Shown here piece after piece: positions 52,343-60,281 of a stretch of DNA of 64,000 nucleotides (the stretch's first letter is position 1; every line of letters starts with the position of its first letter). Position numbers and translations under genes: made by a program. The DNA is taken from positions 224,061-288,060 of the forward strand of contig JACRJI010000003.1 of the NCBI GenBank assembly GCA_016235665.1. The letters run 5' to 3'. The notes beneath the pieces were generated by a model. It saw only the letters and a list, made by a program, of their open reading frames with translations. It was not told the DNA's origin and made no database searches. Source of the stretch: a candidate division TA06 bacterium. GTDB lineage: Bacteria; Edwardsbacteria; AC1; EtOH8.

Positions 52343-52770
52343 AACAATATGGTTATTTGTTACTCACTAATGTTGTATAAATAATATTTTCAAAAGAATC
52401 ATCTATCGGTAGGTCTCTTTTGTACCCTGAATCAATGATATTGTAAGCCTTCGATGTCCTTATTAATTCCGAGATAACTGTTCACGAATGTCAAACAATT
52501 CTTAAACTAAACAATGGGTCTTGCGGCGGTGCTGTTTTACCCTTTAGCTACCAACCTCCTCGAAAATATCGTCGTCAGCATGAATGGGTACTGCTTCGAT
52601 GCCGAAAAGAGTAAGAAGTGGAAACTCTATTAATCCGGTTGACACAGGCCCAAATATATTTGATGATGTTGGGTTAAATATCTCACGCCGAGTAAATCTT
52701 GATTTTAATATGGTAAAGATGTATTATATTTTCCAAGAAAGAATTAAGCATTATTTAAGGAGGAACAATC
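52343..52770. other. Non-coding AT-rich spacer in the island
   Basis: About 430 bp between the decarboxylase and DUF3892 genes. Base composition becomes mixed around 52510-52620. A short open frame at 52584-52820 overlaps the start of the DUF3892 gene and has no family look. I see no clear promoter, terminator or repeat here; it may be decayed sequence. Confidence 0.5.
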
Positions 52771-53076
52771 ATGGCAAAGTGGGCCGATTATGGTATTTCC
52801 GCATGCAGATACAATTCTGAACACACTCATATTGACAGAGTTAAAGTACATTCCGACGATGGTGAAAACTTCGGATCCGCTATAGAATATTCCAGGCAAG
52901 AAGTAATATCCTCTATAAAAGCAGGTAAAACCTTTGTAACAATACCTAAAAACAATGAGGGTAATTGGAAAAAGGGTCAACCTGTCATAATTGTCAAAAT
53001 AAACGGTAAAGAATATATCAAGACGGTAGAGAACAATAAGGAAGTTGATAACCTCGAAAATTTACCAGAATTTTAA
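52771..53076 (+). CDS. DUF3892 domain protein
   Basis: 101 residues matching the DUF3892 family along the full length: it starts 'MAKWADYGISACRYNSEHTHI', then 'VHSDDGENFGSA', 'SRQEVISSIKAGKTFVTIPKN', 'GQPVIIVKINGKEYIKT' and ends 'DNLENLPEF'. The family is small, cytoplasmic and of unknown function, and is common in accessory regions. A strong AAGGAGG lies 5-6 nt upstream of the ATG. It is the last gene of the island; the right-hand 16-bp direct repeat begins 8 bp after its stop. Confidence 0.88.
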   Translation: MAKWADYGISACRYNSEHTHIDRVKVHSDDGENFGSAIEYSRQEVISSIKAGKTFVTIPKNNEGNWKKGQPVIIVKINGKEYIKTVENNKEVDNLENLPEF

Positions 53077-53083
53077 AACAAGA

Positions 53084-53099
53084 CACAAATATGGCACAA
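53084..53099. repeat. Right copy of 16-bp direct repeat flanking the AT-rich island
   Basis: Exact copy of the repeat at 47641-47656, 5.4 kb apart and in the same orientation, just after the last island gene. Confidence 0.75.
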
Positions 53100-53119
53100 T
53101 GCTTTTTAACAAAAAATAC

Positions 53120-53148
53120 TTGACTTCCAACTCATTCTATTGTAAGAT
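53120..53148 (+). promoter_or_regulatory. Promoter-like sequence before the tRNA-Ala remnant
   Basis: TTGACT at 53120-53125, 17-bp spacer, TAAGAT at 53143-53148. It stands 32 bp before the remaining half of tRNA-Ala and may be the original tRNA promoter or one brought by the island. Confidence 0.5.
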
Positions 53149-53180
53149 TATATATTATGTAATCTGTAAGGGGTTCGAGC

Positions 53181-53225
53181 CTGGCAGTCAGGAGGTCAGG
53201 GGTTCGATTCCCCTCAGGTCCACCA
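53181..53225 (+). pseudogene. 3' half of tRNA-Ala (anticodon GGC), cut at the anticodon loop
   Basis: 45 nt: anticodon loop CTGGCAG (53181-53187), 3' anticodon stem TCAGG, variable AGGTC, T-arm AGGGG-TTCGATT-CCCCT (53198-53214), acceptor strand CAGGTCC, discriminator A and CCA (53223-53225). No D-arm or 5' acceptor strand (expected GGACCTG) is found upstream. The break falls exactly at the anticodon loop, a well-known crossover point for tyrosine recombinases, so this is probably the displaced tRNA end of an integrated element. Confidence 0.8.
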
Positions 53226-53403
53226 GACTTTGTCCTCATTGGGCGGACTTCGCCGGGCAGACCAGTTTACACTCAGGGCCATAACCACGCTTGTCGGTTT
53301 TACAAAAACCGGTCAACAATTCAATTCAACAAGCGTAAGATATTTAGACATCCAGGGCACAAGTATCAACGCTTGTGCTCATATTTTTATCCGGGAGGTG
53401 CCA

Positions 53404-53835
53404 ATGCCGAGAATAGTCAAATGGATTTTATGGATCTTGGTGGGCTTTGCACTGTACATGTCCATAAAAATACTCTTGCCTTACATCCGTTTTGCCGATA
53501 TCAAGGGAAAGATGGAGGAAGCGGTGCTGGTCTCCAATGGCGAATCTGACCTCACTATTGCTATCAAACTTTCCGAGAACGCCCTGCTTGATAAACTTCC
53601 GATAGCGGGAGATTATTTTTACCAGGTGGTTGGCGAGGACGGTAAAAAGTTTTTCTATGAACCGGAAAACCTGGAACAGGAGAAAGAATACCAGGAACTG
53701 GCCAAGCAGTATTTTCTGGAACATATGACCCGTACGCCTCAGGGCCTGGTGATAGAGATCAGCTATACGGTGGAGATATACTTCCCGTTCAATATCTATA
53801 CTCATAAAATATTCTTCGCGCATAAGGAGGATTGA
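53404..53835 (+). CDS. Small membrane-anchored hypothetical protein
   Basis: 143 residues with one N-terminal transmembrane helix ('WILWILVGFALYMSIKILL', about 6-24) and a soluble extracytoplasmic domain with 'GDYFYQVVGEDGKKFFYEPENL' and 'VIEISYTVEIYFPFNIYTHKI'. The layout is like DUF4845-type small membrane proteins; no firm family. ATG 53404 has GGGAGG six nt upstream; earlier in-frame starts run back into the tRNA remnant and are rejected. Its end overlaps the HNH gene start by 4 bp. GC content returns to the level of the main chromosome here. Confidence 0.7.
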   Translation: MPRIVKWILWILVGFALYMSIKILLPYIRFADIKGKMEEAVLVSNGESDLTIAIKLSENALLDKLPIAGDYFYQVVGEDGKKFFYEPENLEQEKEYQELAKQYFLEHMTRTPQGLVIEISYTVEIYFPFNIYTHKIFFAHKED

Positions 53836-54374
53836 CCTCAGCACGAGTTGCCTTAAATAACGGCCTTAACCGGCAGGTGCTGGTCTTAAACCAGAATTAT
53901 GAACCGCTCTCGGTCTGCAACGCCCGCCGGGCCTTGCTGATGCTTTACCGCCAGAAGGCCGAAGTGGTTGAACAAAGCGAACATTTGGTGCGCAGTCTGT
54001 GCCAGAAATTTATTGTGCCCAGCGTGGTCAGGCTTAACTGTTATATCAAGCGGCCCCGCCAGAATGTCAGGCTGAGCAAGCAGAACATCGTCCGCCGCGA
54101 CAACCGCACCTGCCAATATTGCGGAACCACCCAGGGATCGATGACGGCCGATCACGTCATCCCCAAAAGTCAGGGAGGGGAAGACAGCTGGGAGAACCTG
54201 GTCTGCGCTTGTATGGCCTGCAACAATAAAAAGGGAGACCTCAGTTTAAGCCAGGTAAAGATGAACCTGCTGCGCAAACCAAAAAATCCCCATTATATCA
54301 CTTTCATCCAATATCATCTGGGGCTGCCGGACCAGCGGTGGCGGCCCTATCTGTTTTTGGGCAACAACCGATAA
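53832..54374 (+). CDS. HNH endonuclease
   Basis: 180 residues. The N-terminal region 'VLVLNQNYEPLSVCNARRALLML' and the C-terminal HNH/treble-clef domain 'CQYCGTTQGSMTADHVIPKSQGG' with 'NLVCACMACNNKKGD' (two C-x2-C pairs and the D-H catalytic pair) match a widespread chromosomal HNH protein family of unknown duty. The likely start TTG 53832 overlaps the upstream stop, but the AGGAGG is only 1 nt away, so the start is uncertain. It is not part of the AT-rich island by composition. Probably a DNA nuclease in repair or defence. Confidence 0.85.
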   Translation: MTSARVALNNGLNRQVLVLNQNYEPLSVCNARRALLMLYRQKAEVVEQSEHLVRSLCQKFIVPSVVRLNCYIKRPRQNVRLSKQNIVRRDNRTCQYCGTTQGSMTADHVIPKSQGGEDSWENLVCACMACNNKKGDLSLSQVKMNLLRKPKNPHYITFIQYHLGLPDQRWRPYLFLGNNR

Positions 54375-54390
54375 ATAAAGATTTGTAAGA

Positions 54391-55983
54391 TTGACGCTTC
54401 GCCAAAATAAAATAATACTTTCGGCCTTGGCCATTATTTTGGGCGGGGCGTTGCTTTTTTGTTCCGGGGAGGCGGCCACCGCAAAAAAAGCAAAGGCCGC
54501 CCCAAAAACCAAACGGCGGCAGTCGGTGTCCTATATGCCCAAACCTACCGGGGACATCCAGGATGATCTGGATAAGTTATTTGACCAGAAGCTGCCCCGT
54601 CTGGGCCGGTGGGGCATAGCGGTGATGGACCTGGAAAGCGGGGACATCATTTACCAGCATAATTCCCAAAGCAAGTTCATTCCGGCCTCCAACGCAAAAT
54701 TATTCACCACCGCTGCGGCCCTGGAACAGTTGGGCCCCAACTATTCCTACCAGACCGAGATATTTACACTGGGCGAAATAGATTCCCTTGGGGTATTGCA
54801 CGGTGACCTGATCATCAAGGGATCGGGGGATCCCACCATCAGCGAACTGGCTTTGCTGGAGGAGTGGGCCGACAGCTTAAAGTCGCAGGGGATAACGGCA
54901 GTGGACGGGGATATAATCGGCGACGAGGGAAATTTCGTACCGGAGAAGATAGTTTCCATGGTGCCCCGGGCTACCAACAAGATGGTGAAATCGAAAAAGC
55001 GCATGGCTTGGCAGATATCAGGGCTTTCCTATCGCGACAATCTGGTGGCGGTCACCATTTCCGGGGGGCAGCTGGGCAAGCCCCTGAGGGTTTCCACCGA
55101 TCCCCCCATGGCCATCAGGATCAAGAACCTCAGCCGGACCATCAAGGGCAGCAGCAGCACCGTCACCCGCCAGGTCAAGGATAAAAAAACCGGAAAAATG
55201 GTGGCTAAAAGCCGAAGGGTCTATTATACCGGAAAGGCCTATGCCAGCTTTGACGGCGAGGCGCTCAAGATAACCGGGAAATTGGCCCAGGGCTCCAGCA
55301 AAAGGTTCCTATTCGTGGCCAAGGATCCCCAGGGCCACTTTGCCCGTGTGTTTGCTGCTGTTCTGCAAGACAAGGGGATCACAGTCTCGGGACAAGGTTT
55401 GGCTCTAACCGACAAACCTTTGGCGCTGAAACAGCAAGCGGAACTGATCTATGCCAATTATTCGCCCCCGCTTTCCGAGATCATCAAGATCATCAATAAA
55501 AACAGCCACAACCTGTATGCCGAGGCCTTGCTTAACACCATCGGCTCCGAAATGGGCGGCGAAGGCAGCCGCCAGCAGGGCTCGCTTTCCGAGCGGGTGA
55601 TCACCGAACAAATGGGGCTGGGGACCATCGATCTTTACGACGGCTGCGGACTTTCCCGGCTGAACACGGTCTCCCCCCAACAGGTGGTAAATTTGTTAAA
55701 GTTCATGTCCAACCAGCCCTATTGGGAGGATTTTTATAATTCTCTGGCCATTGGTGGAATTGACGGAACCCTGACCAGCCGGCTGGCCGGTCCCAAGGTC
55801 TCGGGCCGGGTCTACGCCAAGACCGGATCCATCGGCGGGGTTTCGGCCCTGTCCGGATACCTGACCGCCAAGAACGGAAAGATGTTCGCGTTTTCCATCA
55901 TGGTCAACAATATCTACCGGGCTAAGCTGGCCCGCCGGATCGAGGACTATATTTGCCAGATGCTGGTGGAATACCTGGGATAA
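54391..55983 (+). CDS. dacB: D-alanyl-D-alanine carboxypeptidase/endopeptidase (PBP4, S13 family)
   Basis: 530 residues with an N-terminal signal ('IILSALAIILGGALLFCSG'). The S13 motifs are S-x2-K at Ser100/Lys103 in 'FIPASNAKLF', S-x-N in 'NKNSHNLYAE' and K-T-G in 'VYAKTGSIGG'. The insertion of domains between the first two motifs is typical of DacB. It trims or cleaves cross-links of peptidoglycan in the periplasm. The start is TTG 54391, without a clear ribosome-binding site. A Lys/Ala-rich stretch follows the signal. It lies 16 bp after the HNH gene. Confidence 0.9.
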   Translation: MTLRQNKIILSALAIILGGALLFCSGEAATAKKAKAAPKTKRRQSVSYMPKPTGDIQDDLDKLFDQKLPRLGRWGIAVMDLESGDIIYQHNSQSKFIPASNAKLFTTAAALEQLGPNYSYQTEIFTLGEIDSLGVLHGDLIIKGSGDPTISELALLEEWADSLKSQGITAVDGDIIGDEGNFVPEKIVSMVPRATNKMVKSKKRMAWQISGLSYRDNLVAVTISGGQLGKPLRVSTDPPMAIRIKNLSRTIKGSSSTVTRQVKDKKTGKMVAKSRRVYYTGKAYASFDGEALKITGKLAQGSSKRFLFVAKDPQGHFARVFAAVLQDKGITVSGQGLALTDKPLALKQQAELIYANYSPPLSEIIKIINKNSHNLYAEALLNTIGSEMGGEGSRQQGSLSERVITEQMGLGTIDLYDGCGLSRLNTVSPQQVVNLLKFMSNQPYWEDFYNSLAIGGIDGTLTSRLAGPKVSGRVYAKTGSIGGVSALSGYLTAKNGKMFAFSIMVNNIYRAKLARRIEDYICQMLVEYLG

Positions 55984-56034
55984 AAAACCATCACGGCGAA
56001 TCATACAAACTAAAAAACAGGAGGAATAAAGCCC

Positions 56035-57210
56035 ATGCTTAAAATGTATTTTAATTTTAAGGACGTATTTCGGGCGGCCCGGCTGGGCTTTTCGCCCAAA
56101 AAGATCTGGGCTTTCTTCTGTGGCCTGTTATTGGGCCTGGCAATTTATAACTTATTCAGCTATCTGGCTCATGCCGCAGCCGGCCGTTCTTTTTCCGACA
56201 CCTGGGTCATGTTCGGGTTATTGCCCCTGCCCTGGTCTGATTTTGGCCTGGCGGCCTGGATCTTCTGGTTCCTGGGCGCCGCCGGACTGGGAGTGATCTA
56301 TATGCTGACTTCGGCGGTTGTGGCCAGGATAGCTACCGAACAACTTTCGGGCAACGAGTTTTATGAGACCAAGGAAGCGATCGCTTTTATAAAACAGGGC
56401 TGGAAGGCAGTGCTGGGCGCGCCGCTGGTGATAGCCTCTTTCATCGCTTTTTTGGTCTTGGGCGGACTGGTGCTGGGGCTGTGGGGCCGGATACCATATC
56501 TGGGTGAGCTAACGGTCTCGGCCATGGCCATCCCCATTTACCTGGTCTGCTTGTTCATAGTATTCCTGCTGGCGGCTCTGATGGTGGCTCTGTTTTATTC
56601 TCCTATCGTGGCCGGCGCTGCCAAGAGCGACACTTTTGACAATCTTTTCGAGATATTTTCCACCATAACCTCCCAGCCCTGGCGTTTGGTGGTATACAAT
56701 GGACTGCTGAAATTAGTAGTTCTTTTAGGTTTCGGGGTCTTTGCCTTGTTCACGCACCATGCGGTGATGATCTCCTACAAACTGCTGGGGGTCTTCATGG
56801 GGCAAAGATTTTTAGATCTTGGTGCCGCCGCCTTCAACCTTTATACTCCGCCCATGGTGCTGAATGTAATGCTGGGAGCGATGCAGGGCTGGGGATTTGA
56901 CCAGGGGCTGTATCTGCTGAACACTCCGGTCCTCAACTGGTCCGGGCATGTTTCGGCCTTTTTGATGGGAATGTCGCTGAATCTGGTCCGCCTGCTGGTG
57001 ATATCGTATGCCGCAGCAGCCACGGTGGTGGGACAGACCATCATCTATGGAATCATAGTGATGAAGCGCGATGACCGGAACATATTTGAGCGGCAGGTGG
57101 AAAAAGGAACCGGAGAATGTCCTCCGGTGACAGAAGAAAATGAGGATAAGGTTGTTAATATGGTAAAAATAGCTAAGGCTGTCAAAAAGCCGGTCAAGAC
57201 CAAGAAGTAA
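56035..57210 (+). CDS. Polytopic membrane protein of unknown function
   Basis: 391 residues with about six or seven transmembrane helices and a charged C-terminal tail ending 'KKPVKTKK'. The protein begins 'MYFNFKDVFRAARLGFSPKKIWAFF'. Hydrophobic blocks include 'FCGLLLGLAIYNLFSYLA', 'LVIASFIAFLVLGGLVLGLWG' and 'VCLFIVFLLAALMVALF'. No transporter or enzyme motif was found. AGGAGG lies 10 nt upstream of ATG 56035. It follows the PBP4 gene and is closed by a strong terminator. Confidence 0.75.
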   Translation: MLKMYFNFKDVFRAARLGFSPKKIWAFFCGLLLGLAIYNLFSYLAHAAAGRSFSDTWVMFGLLPLPWSDFGLAAWIFWFLGAAGLGVIYMLTSAVVARIATEQLSGNEFYETKEAIAFIKQGWKAVLGAPLVIASFIAFLVLGGLVLGLWGRIPYLGELTVSAMAIPIYLVCLFIVFLLAALMVALFYSPIVAGAAKSDTFDNLFEIFSTITSQPWRLVVYNGLLKLVVLLGFGVFALFTHHAVMISYKLLGVFMGQRFLDLGAAAFNLYTPPMVLNVMLGAMQGWGFDQGLYLLNTPVLNWSGHVSAFLMGMSLNLVRLLVISYAAAATVVGQTIIYGIIVMKRDDRNIFERQVEKGTGECPPVTEENEDKVVNMVKIAKAVKKPVKTKK

Positions 57211-57232
57211 ATATCGGAAGATAAAATAGAGG

Positions 57233-57267
57233 AAAAAAGCCCCCCGCCGATGGCGGGGGGCTTTTTT
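57233..57267. terminator. Bidirectional Rho-independent terminator
   Basis: Perfect 16-bp stem (57233-57248 and 57252-57267) with a 3-nt loop, core GCCCCCCGCC, A and T runs on the two sides. It serves the convergent membrane-protein and Ig-repeat genes. Confidence 0.9.
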
Positions 57268-57288
57268 GTGACAGGTCAGGTCTTATTC

Positions 57289-58968
57289 CTAATTGTTCTT
57301 TACTACCACTACGATTTTATCAGCGATCACCAAACCATTGATGGTGGCCCTCACTATCACCCAGCCGTTGATCTGTCCTGGGGGGTGTCCGGCGGTAAAC
57401 TGGCCGGTTTGGCTGATGGTGCCGAACTGCGGGGAGGCGGGATCGGTCAGCCATTGCAATTGGCTTACGGTTATCACGTTTCCCATCGCATCGGTGATGG
57501 TGGCGCTGAAAGCATAATTGCCGCCGGAATTCACGATAATGGGACCTGGTTTTTGGTCGATCTTGATCCTATATTCCGAGATGCTTACCGGGGCCGCTCC
57601 CTGGCCGCCGCCCTGCTGGGGCGTGACCACAGCCAATACCGCTCCCTTCTTGCCGGGCTGATCGCTGGCCATGAAAAAGCCGTTTTGAGTGATAGTCCCC
57701 AATCCTTCAGGGTATGTTTTCCACAAAATCTTGATCTGTGGCATCGGCTGGCCCTGGGCATTTATTACTGTAGCAGTAAATTGCTGGGGCTGTCCCGGCA
57801 ACAGAAGGGCGTTCGGAGGATCGATCTTGACCCGCAACGGCTGGCCTGGCTTTATTCTGACTGAGACGGCCTCCTGACCCTGGCCGAACTGGGGCGGAAG
57901 CGAAGCCACTACTTTACCCTGACCGGATTTCTGTCCGGCGGTAAATACACCCTGGGGAGAAACCTCACCCAGCTTTTCCGGGATCACCTTCCAGACCCAG
58001 TAGGGAGGAGTGACCGGGTTGCCGCTTTTGTCAAAGGCCTCGGCGGTGAATTCCAGCGACTGCCCCGGTTCCAGCGCCGCTTGCCTCGGTTTTACCTTAA
58101 TGGTATAACGTTGGGTCTTTTCTGCCACTACTACCAGGGATTTTGCGGTTCCTGATCCCGTTTCATTTTTAGCCAGTACTTTTACAGTTCCCACTCCCGG
58201 TTTATCGCCGGCGGTGAAATTACCGGAGCCGTCTATAGTTCCCAGCCCGGATGGTTCCACGCGGAATTCAAGTTCTGCCGTTGCTGGGTTGCCGTCCCGG
58301 TCATGGACCGAAACCGAATATACTGCATTTTCGCCGGGCTTCAGATCTGCCTTAGCCGGGGTCATCTCCACCATCAGTTTTTGGGGCTTTAGTTTTGGTC
58401 CCACGGTTATTTTAGCCTGCCCGAGACCCTTGAATTTCTCAGACTTGGCTAGGGCCGCTATCCGGCCGGTTCCCGGGGTTAAGGCGGTGAAATTACCGTT
58501 CTGGTCAATGGTTCCCAGGCCGGCTGGCACCACCTGCCAGGAGACGGCCGCCTCTGCCGCCGGCTCGCCGTTCAAATAACGGACTTCGGCCGAAAGTTTT
58601 ATGGCCGAACCCGGTTCCATCCGGGCCGAGCCGGGGCTTACTTTAACGGTCAATCCCGTGGTCTTGCCGCCTGCGACCCTGATCAGGGCATGGCCCAAAA
58701 TCATTTTATCGCTCTGCTGCACCGAGGCCCGTACTATCCCCTGTCCAGCGGACCTTCCGGCGGTAAAGCGCCCGTCAGCAGAGATGGATCCCAAAGACGG
58801 GGGGAGCACCTTCCAGACCACAGCCGTCTGCTCCTGGCCCGGTACCGAGAACTGGACCGTTCCGTTGGGAATCACCTCGGCCGGATTGGGAGATACTTCC
58901 AGCTGCTGGGCCAGGGCCATTCCTGCGGCCGAGGCCAAAAGCAAAATGATGGTGATCAGCTTTTTCAT
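57289..58968 (-). CDS. Secreted protein with six Ig-like (Big-type) repeats
   Basis: 559 residues with a signal peptide ('LITIILLLASAAGMALAQQ'). The mature protein is made of six repeats of about 90 residues, each starting with a 'V-x-P-x-x-A-x-L-x-P-G' strand and closing with a variant of 'GLGTIDQNGNFTAGxxxGxG': at about residues 60, 150, 240, 335, 435 and 530. Such bacterial Ig-like repeats build rod-shaped surface or periplasmic proteins. It is the third gene after ECF sigma and anti-sigma, overlapping the latter by 4 bp (ATGA), so sigma control of this envelope protein is likely. Ligand unknown. Confidence 0.8.
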   Translation of the reverse strand: MKKLITIILLLASAAGMALAQQLEVSPNPAEVIPNGTVQFSVPGQEQTAVVWKVLPPSLGSISADGRFTAGRSAGQGIVRASVQQSDKMILGHALIRVAGGKTTGLTVKVSPGSARMEPGSAIKLSAEVRYLNGEPAAEAAVSWQVVPAGLGTIDQNGNFTALTPGTGRIAALAKSEKFKGLGQAKITVGPKLKPQKLMVEMTPAKADLKPGENAVYSVSVHDRDGNPATAELEFRVEPSGLGTIDGSGNFTAGDKPGVGTVKVLAKNETGSGTAKSLVVVAEKTQRYTIKVKPRQAALEPGQSLEFTAEAFDKSGNPVTPPYWVWKVIPEKLGEVSPQGVFTAGQKSGQGKVVASLPPQFGQGQEAVSVRIKPGQPLRVKIDPPNALLLPGQPQQFTATVINAQGQPMPQIKILWKTYPEGLGTITQNGFFMASDQPGKKGAVLAVVTPQQGGGQGAAPVSISEYRIKIDQKPGPIIVNSGGNYAFSATITDAMGNVITVSQLQWLTDPASPQFGTISQTGQFTAGHPPGQINGWVIVRATINGLVIADKIVVVVKNN

Positions 58969-59687
58969 GAGCGTTCCTCCAGCAGGTAAAAGCTCCAGCT
59001 TTTGTTGGTCTCCCGGCCGTCCCGGCCGGTCAGGGATACCAGCACCACGTGCTGGCCGGGCGCCAGTTCATTTGGGGAGATGGTCAGATAGTCTTCCTTC
59101 ATCTGGTATTGGGCGGAAGCCAGGGGCCGGTCGTCAATGCTTACCTTTATTCGGTCGCGGGTTTGAACTGCCGGATAAAAGGATGCCACGATGTTCAGGT
59201 CCCGGATTTCGGCCACATCCTGTTCTCCGGGCCAGACCGGATAGATCCGGCTGGGCTCGATGATTTCCGGCTCAACGGCGGCGATGTTAATTCCGGGTCT
59301 GACGGGAACATTGTCTGGGTCAGCGGCCTGCAAAGGTTTTTGGTTAACAGCCTGGGGGGCAAAAATATTTTCCGGCACCGGAGCCCGCAGGAACAGCAGC
59401 ATTACGGCGGCGATCATCAGGGCCGAGGCGGCCAGGGAAAGCCGGGCCGGCCGCAAGTCGAAAAGCTTTGGTCTGGCTTCGGCCCGGTTTATCCTGGCCC
59501 AGAGCCTGGCCTGGAAATAGGGGGGAAGTTCAACGCTGGGCTGGCTCCGTAGCAGCGATTCCAGTTCGCTTTGTCCCGATGCCAGAGCCCGGCAGTCCGG
59601 GCATTCCCGGACATGGCTTTGGGCCTGGGGCGGCAAAGCGGCGCCGGGATTGTCCCGGAAAAATATTTCAATTTGCTGACAGTTCAT
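58965..59687 (-). CDS. Anti-sigma factor with zinc-finger and Ig-like periplasmic domain
   Basis: 240 residues. The N-terminal zf-HC2 anti-sigma domain has H-x3-C-x2-C in 'QSHVRECPDCRAL'. One transmembrane helix lies at about 88-107 ('ASALMIAAVMLLFLRA'). The C-terminal periplasmic part ('IVASFYPAVQTRDRIKVSIDD', 'ELAPGQHVVLVSLTGRDG') looks like a beta-sandwich of Ig or FlgD type and may sense envelope state. It should hold the ECF sigma factor at the membrane. It overlaps the sigma gene by 20 bp and the Ig-repeat gene by 4 bp. Confidence 0.88.
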   Translation of the reverse strand: MNCQQIEIFFRDNPGAALPPQAQSHVRECPDCRALASGQSELESLLRSQPSVELPPYFQARLWARINRAEARPKLFDLRPARLSLAASALMIAAVMLLFLRAPVPENIFAPQAVNQKPLQAADPDNVPVRPGINIAAVEPEIIEPSRIYPVWPGEQDVAEIRDLNIVASFYPAVQTRDRIKVSIDDRPLASAQYQMKEDYLTISPNELAPGQHVVLVSLTGRDGRETNKSWSFYLLEERS

Positions 59688-60231
59688 TTCTTCCTCCCTG
59701 ATTATTGGCGGCCTTCAGGCCGTTAAGCTTTTGACCCAGGATCTGGCGGCCCCGCCACAAGCGTGATTTTACGGTGCCCGGAGAGCAGTCCAGTATTTTG
59801 GCGATATCGTCGCAGGCCTGGTCCTCAAAGTAATAAAGCACCACGGTCTCCTTGAACTCCGCCGGCAGTTCGGACACCGCCTGCCGGACCATCTTATCCT
59901 GGGACAACTTTTCGATCTTTTCCATCTGCTCCAGGGCCCCGGGGTCGGACACCTCTTCCTCCGGGGTTCTTTCGCCCAGGCCGAAGAAGGACATAACCTT
60001 TTGTTTCCTTAAATGCCGGCGGTGGTGGTTGACCGCTATCCGGTAAAGCCAGGTAAAGAAATCCGATTCGCCCCGGAACTTGGAGTACTCCTTGTAAGCG
60101 ATCAGGAAAACTTCCTGGGCCAGGTCCTGGGCCAGGTCATAATCGCCCGTCAAACGAAAGAGCAAATTAAAAAGCCGCTTATCGTATTTCTGGACTATCT
60201 GGTCAAATTCTATCTTGCTGTTTTCCGTCAT
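59668..60231 (-). CDS. ECF-type RNA polymerase sigma factor
   Basis: 187 residues, the usual ECF size. Region 2 has 'FNLLFRLTGDYDLAQDLAQEVFLIAYKEY' and 'FFTWLYRIAVNHHRRHLRK'; region 4 has 'LPAEFKETVVLYYFEDQACDDIAKILDCSPGTVKSRL'-type helix-turn-helix residues ('DIAKILDCSPGTVKSRLWRG'). It overlaps the anti-sigma gene by 20 bp. It probably directs transcription of its own operon and other envelope genes when released. Confidence 0.94.
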   Translation of the reverse strand: MTENSKIEFDQIVQKYDKRLFNLLFRLTGDYDLAQDLAQEVFLIAYKEYSKFRGESDFFTWLYRIAVNHHRRHLRKQKVMSFFGLGERTPEEEVSDPGALEQMEKIEKLSQDKMVRQAVSELPAEFKETVVLYYFEDQACDDIAKILDCSPGTVKSRLWRGRQILGQKLNGLKAANNQGGRNELSAN

Positions 60232-60281
60232 ATAGGCATTAAGTTAGAGCCGTTTTAACCGGGTATAGTTCCCGAATAAGA

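Larger units (their letters stand above)
53077..53403. other. Island right border and spacer
   Basis: About 330 bp without a protein gene. In order: the right 16-bp repeat, a promoter-like pair, the cut tRNA-Ala, then GC-rich spacer with nested inverted repeats (ACGCTTGT at 53287-53294 with ACAAGCGT at 53329-53336, enclosing CGGTTTT/AAAACCG) and a GCACAAG...CTTGTGC hairpin near 53358-53380. Confidence 0.6.

Noticed and set aside
52584-52820. 78-codon frame before the DUF3892 gene
   Set aside because: Overlaps the strong ribosome-binding site and start of the DUF3892 gene in another frame and has no recognisable features.
53045-53284. 79-codon frame across the island right border
   Set aside because: Its most ordered part is simply a translation of the tRNA-Ala remnant.
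57289-58968. Ig-repeat protein as a classical adhesin with LPxTG or autotransporter domain
   Set aside because: No sorting signal, autotransporter barrel or large C-terminal module; only repeats after a signal peptide.
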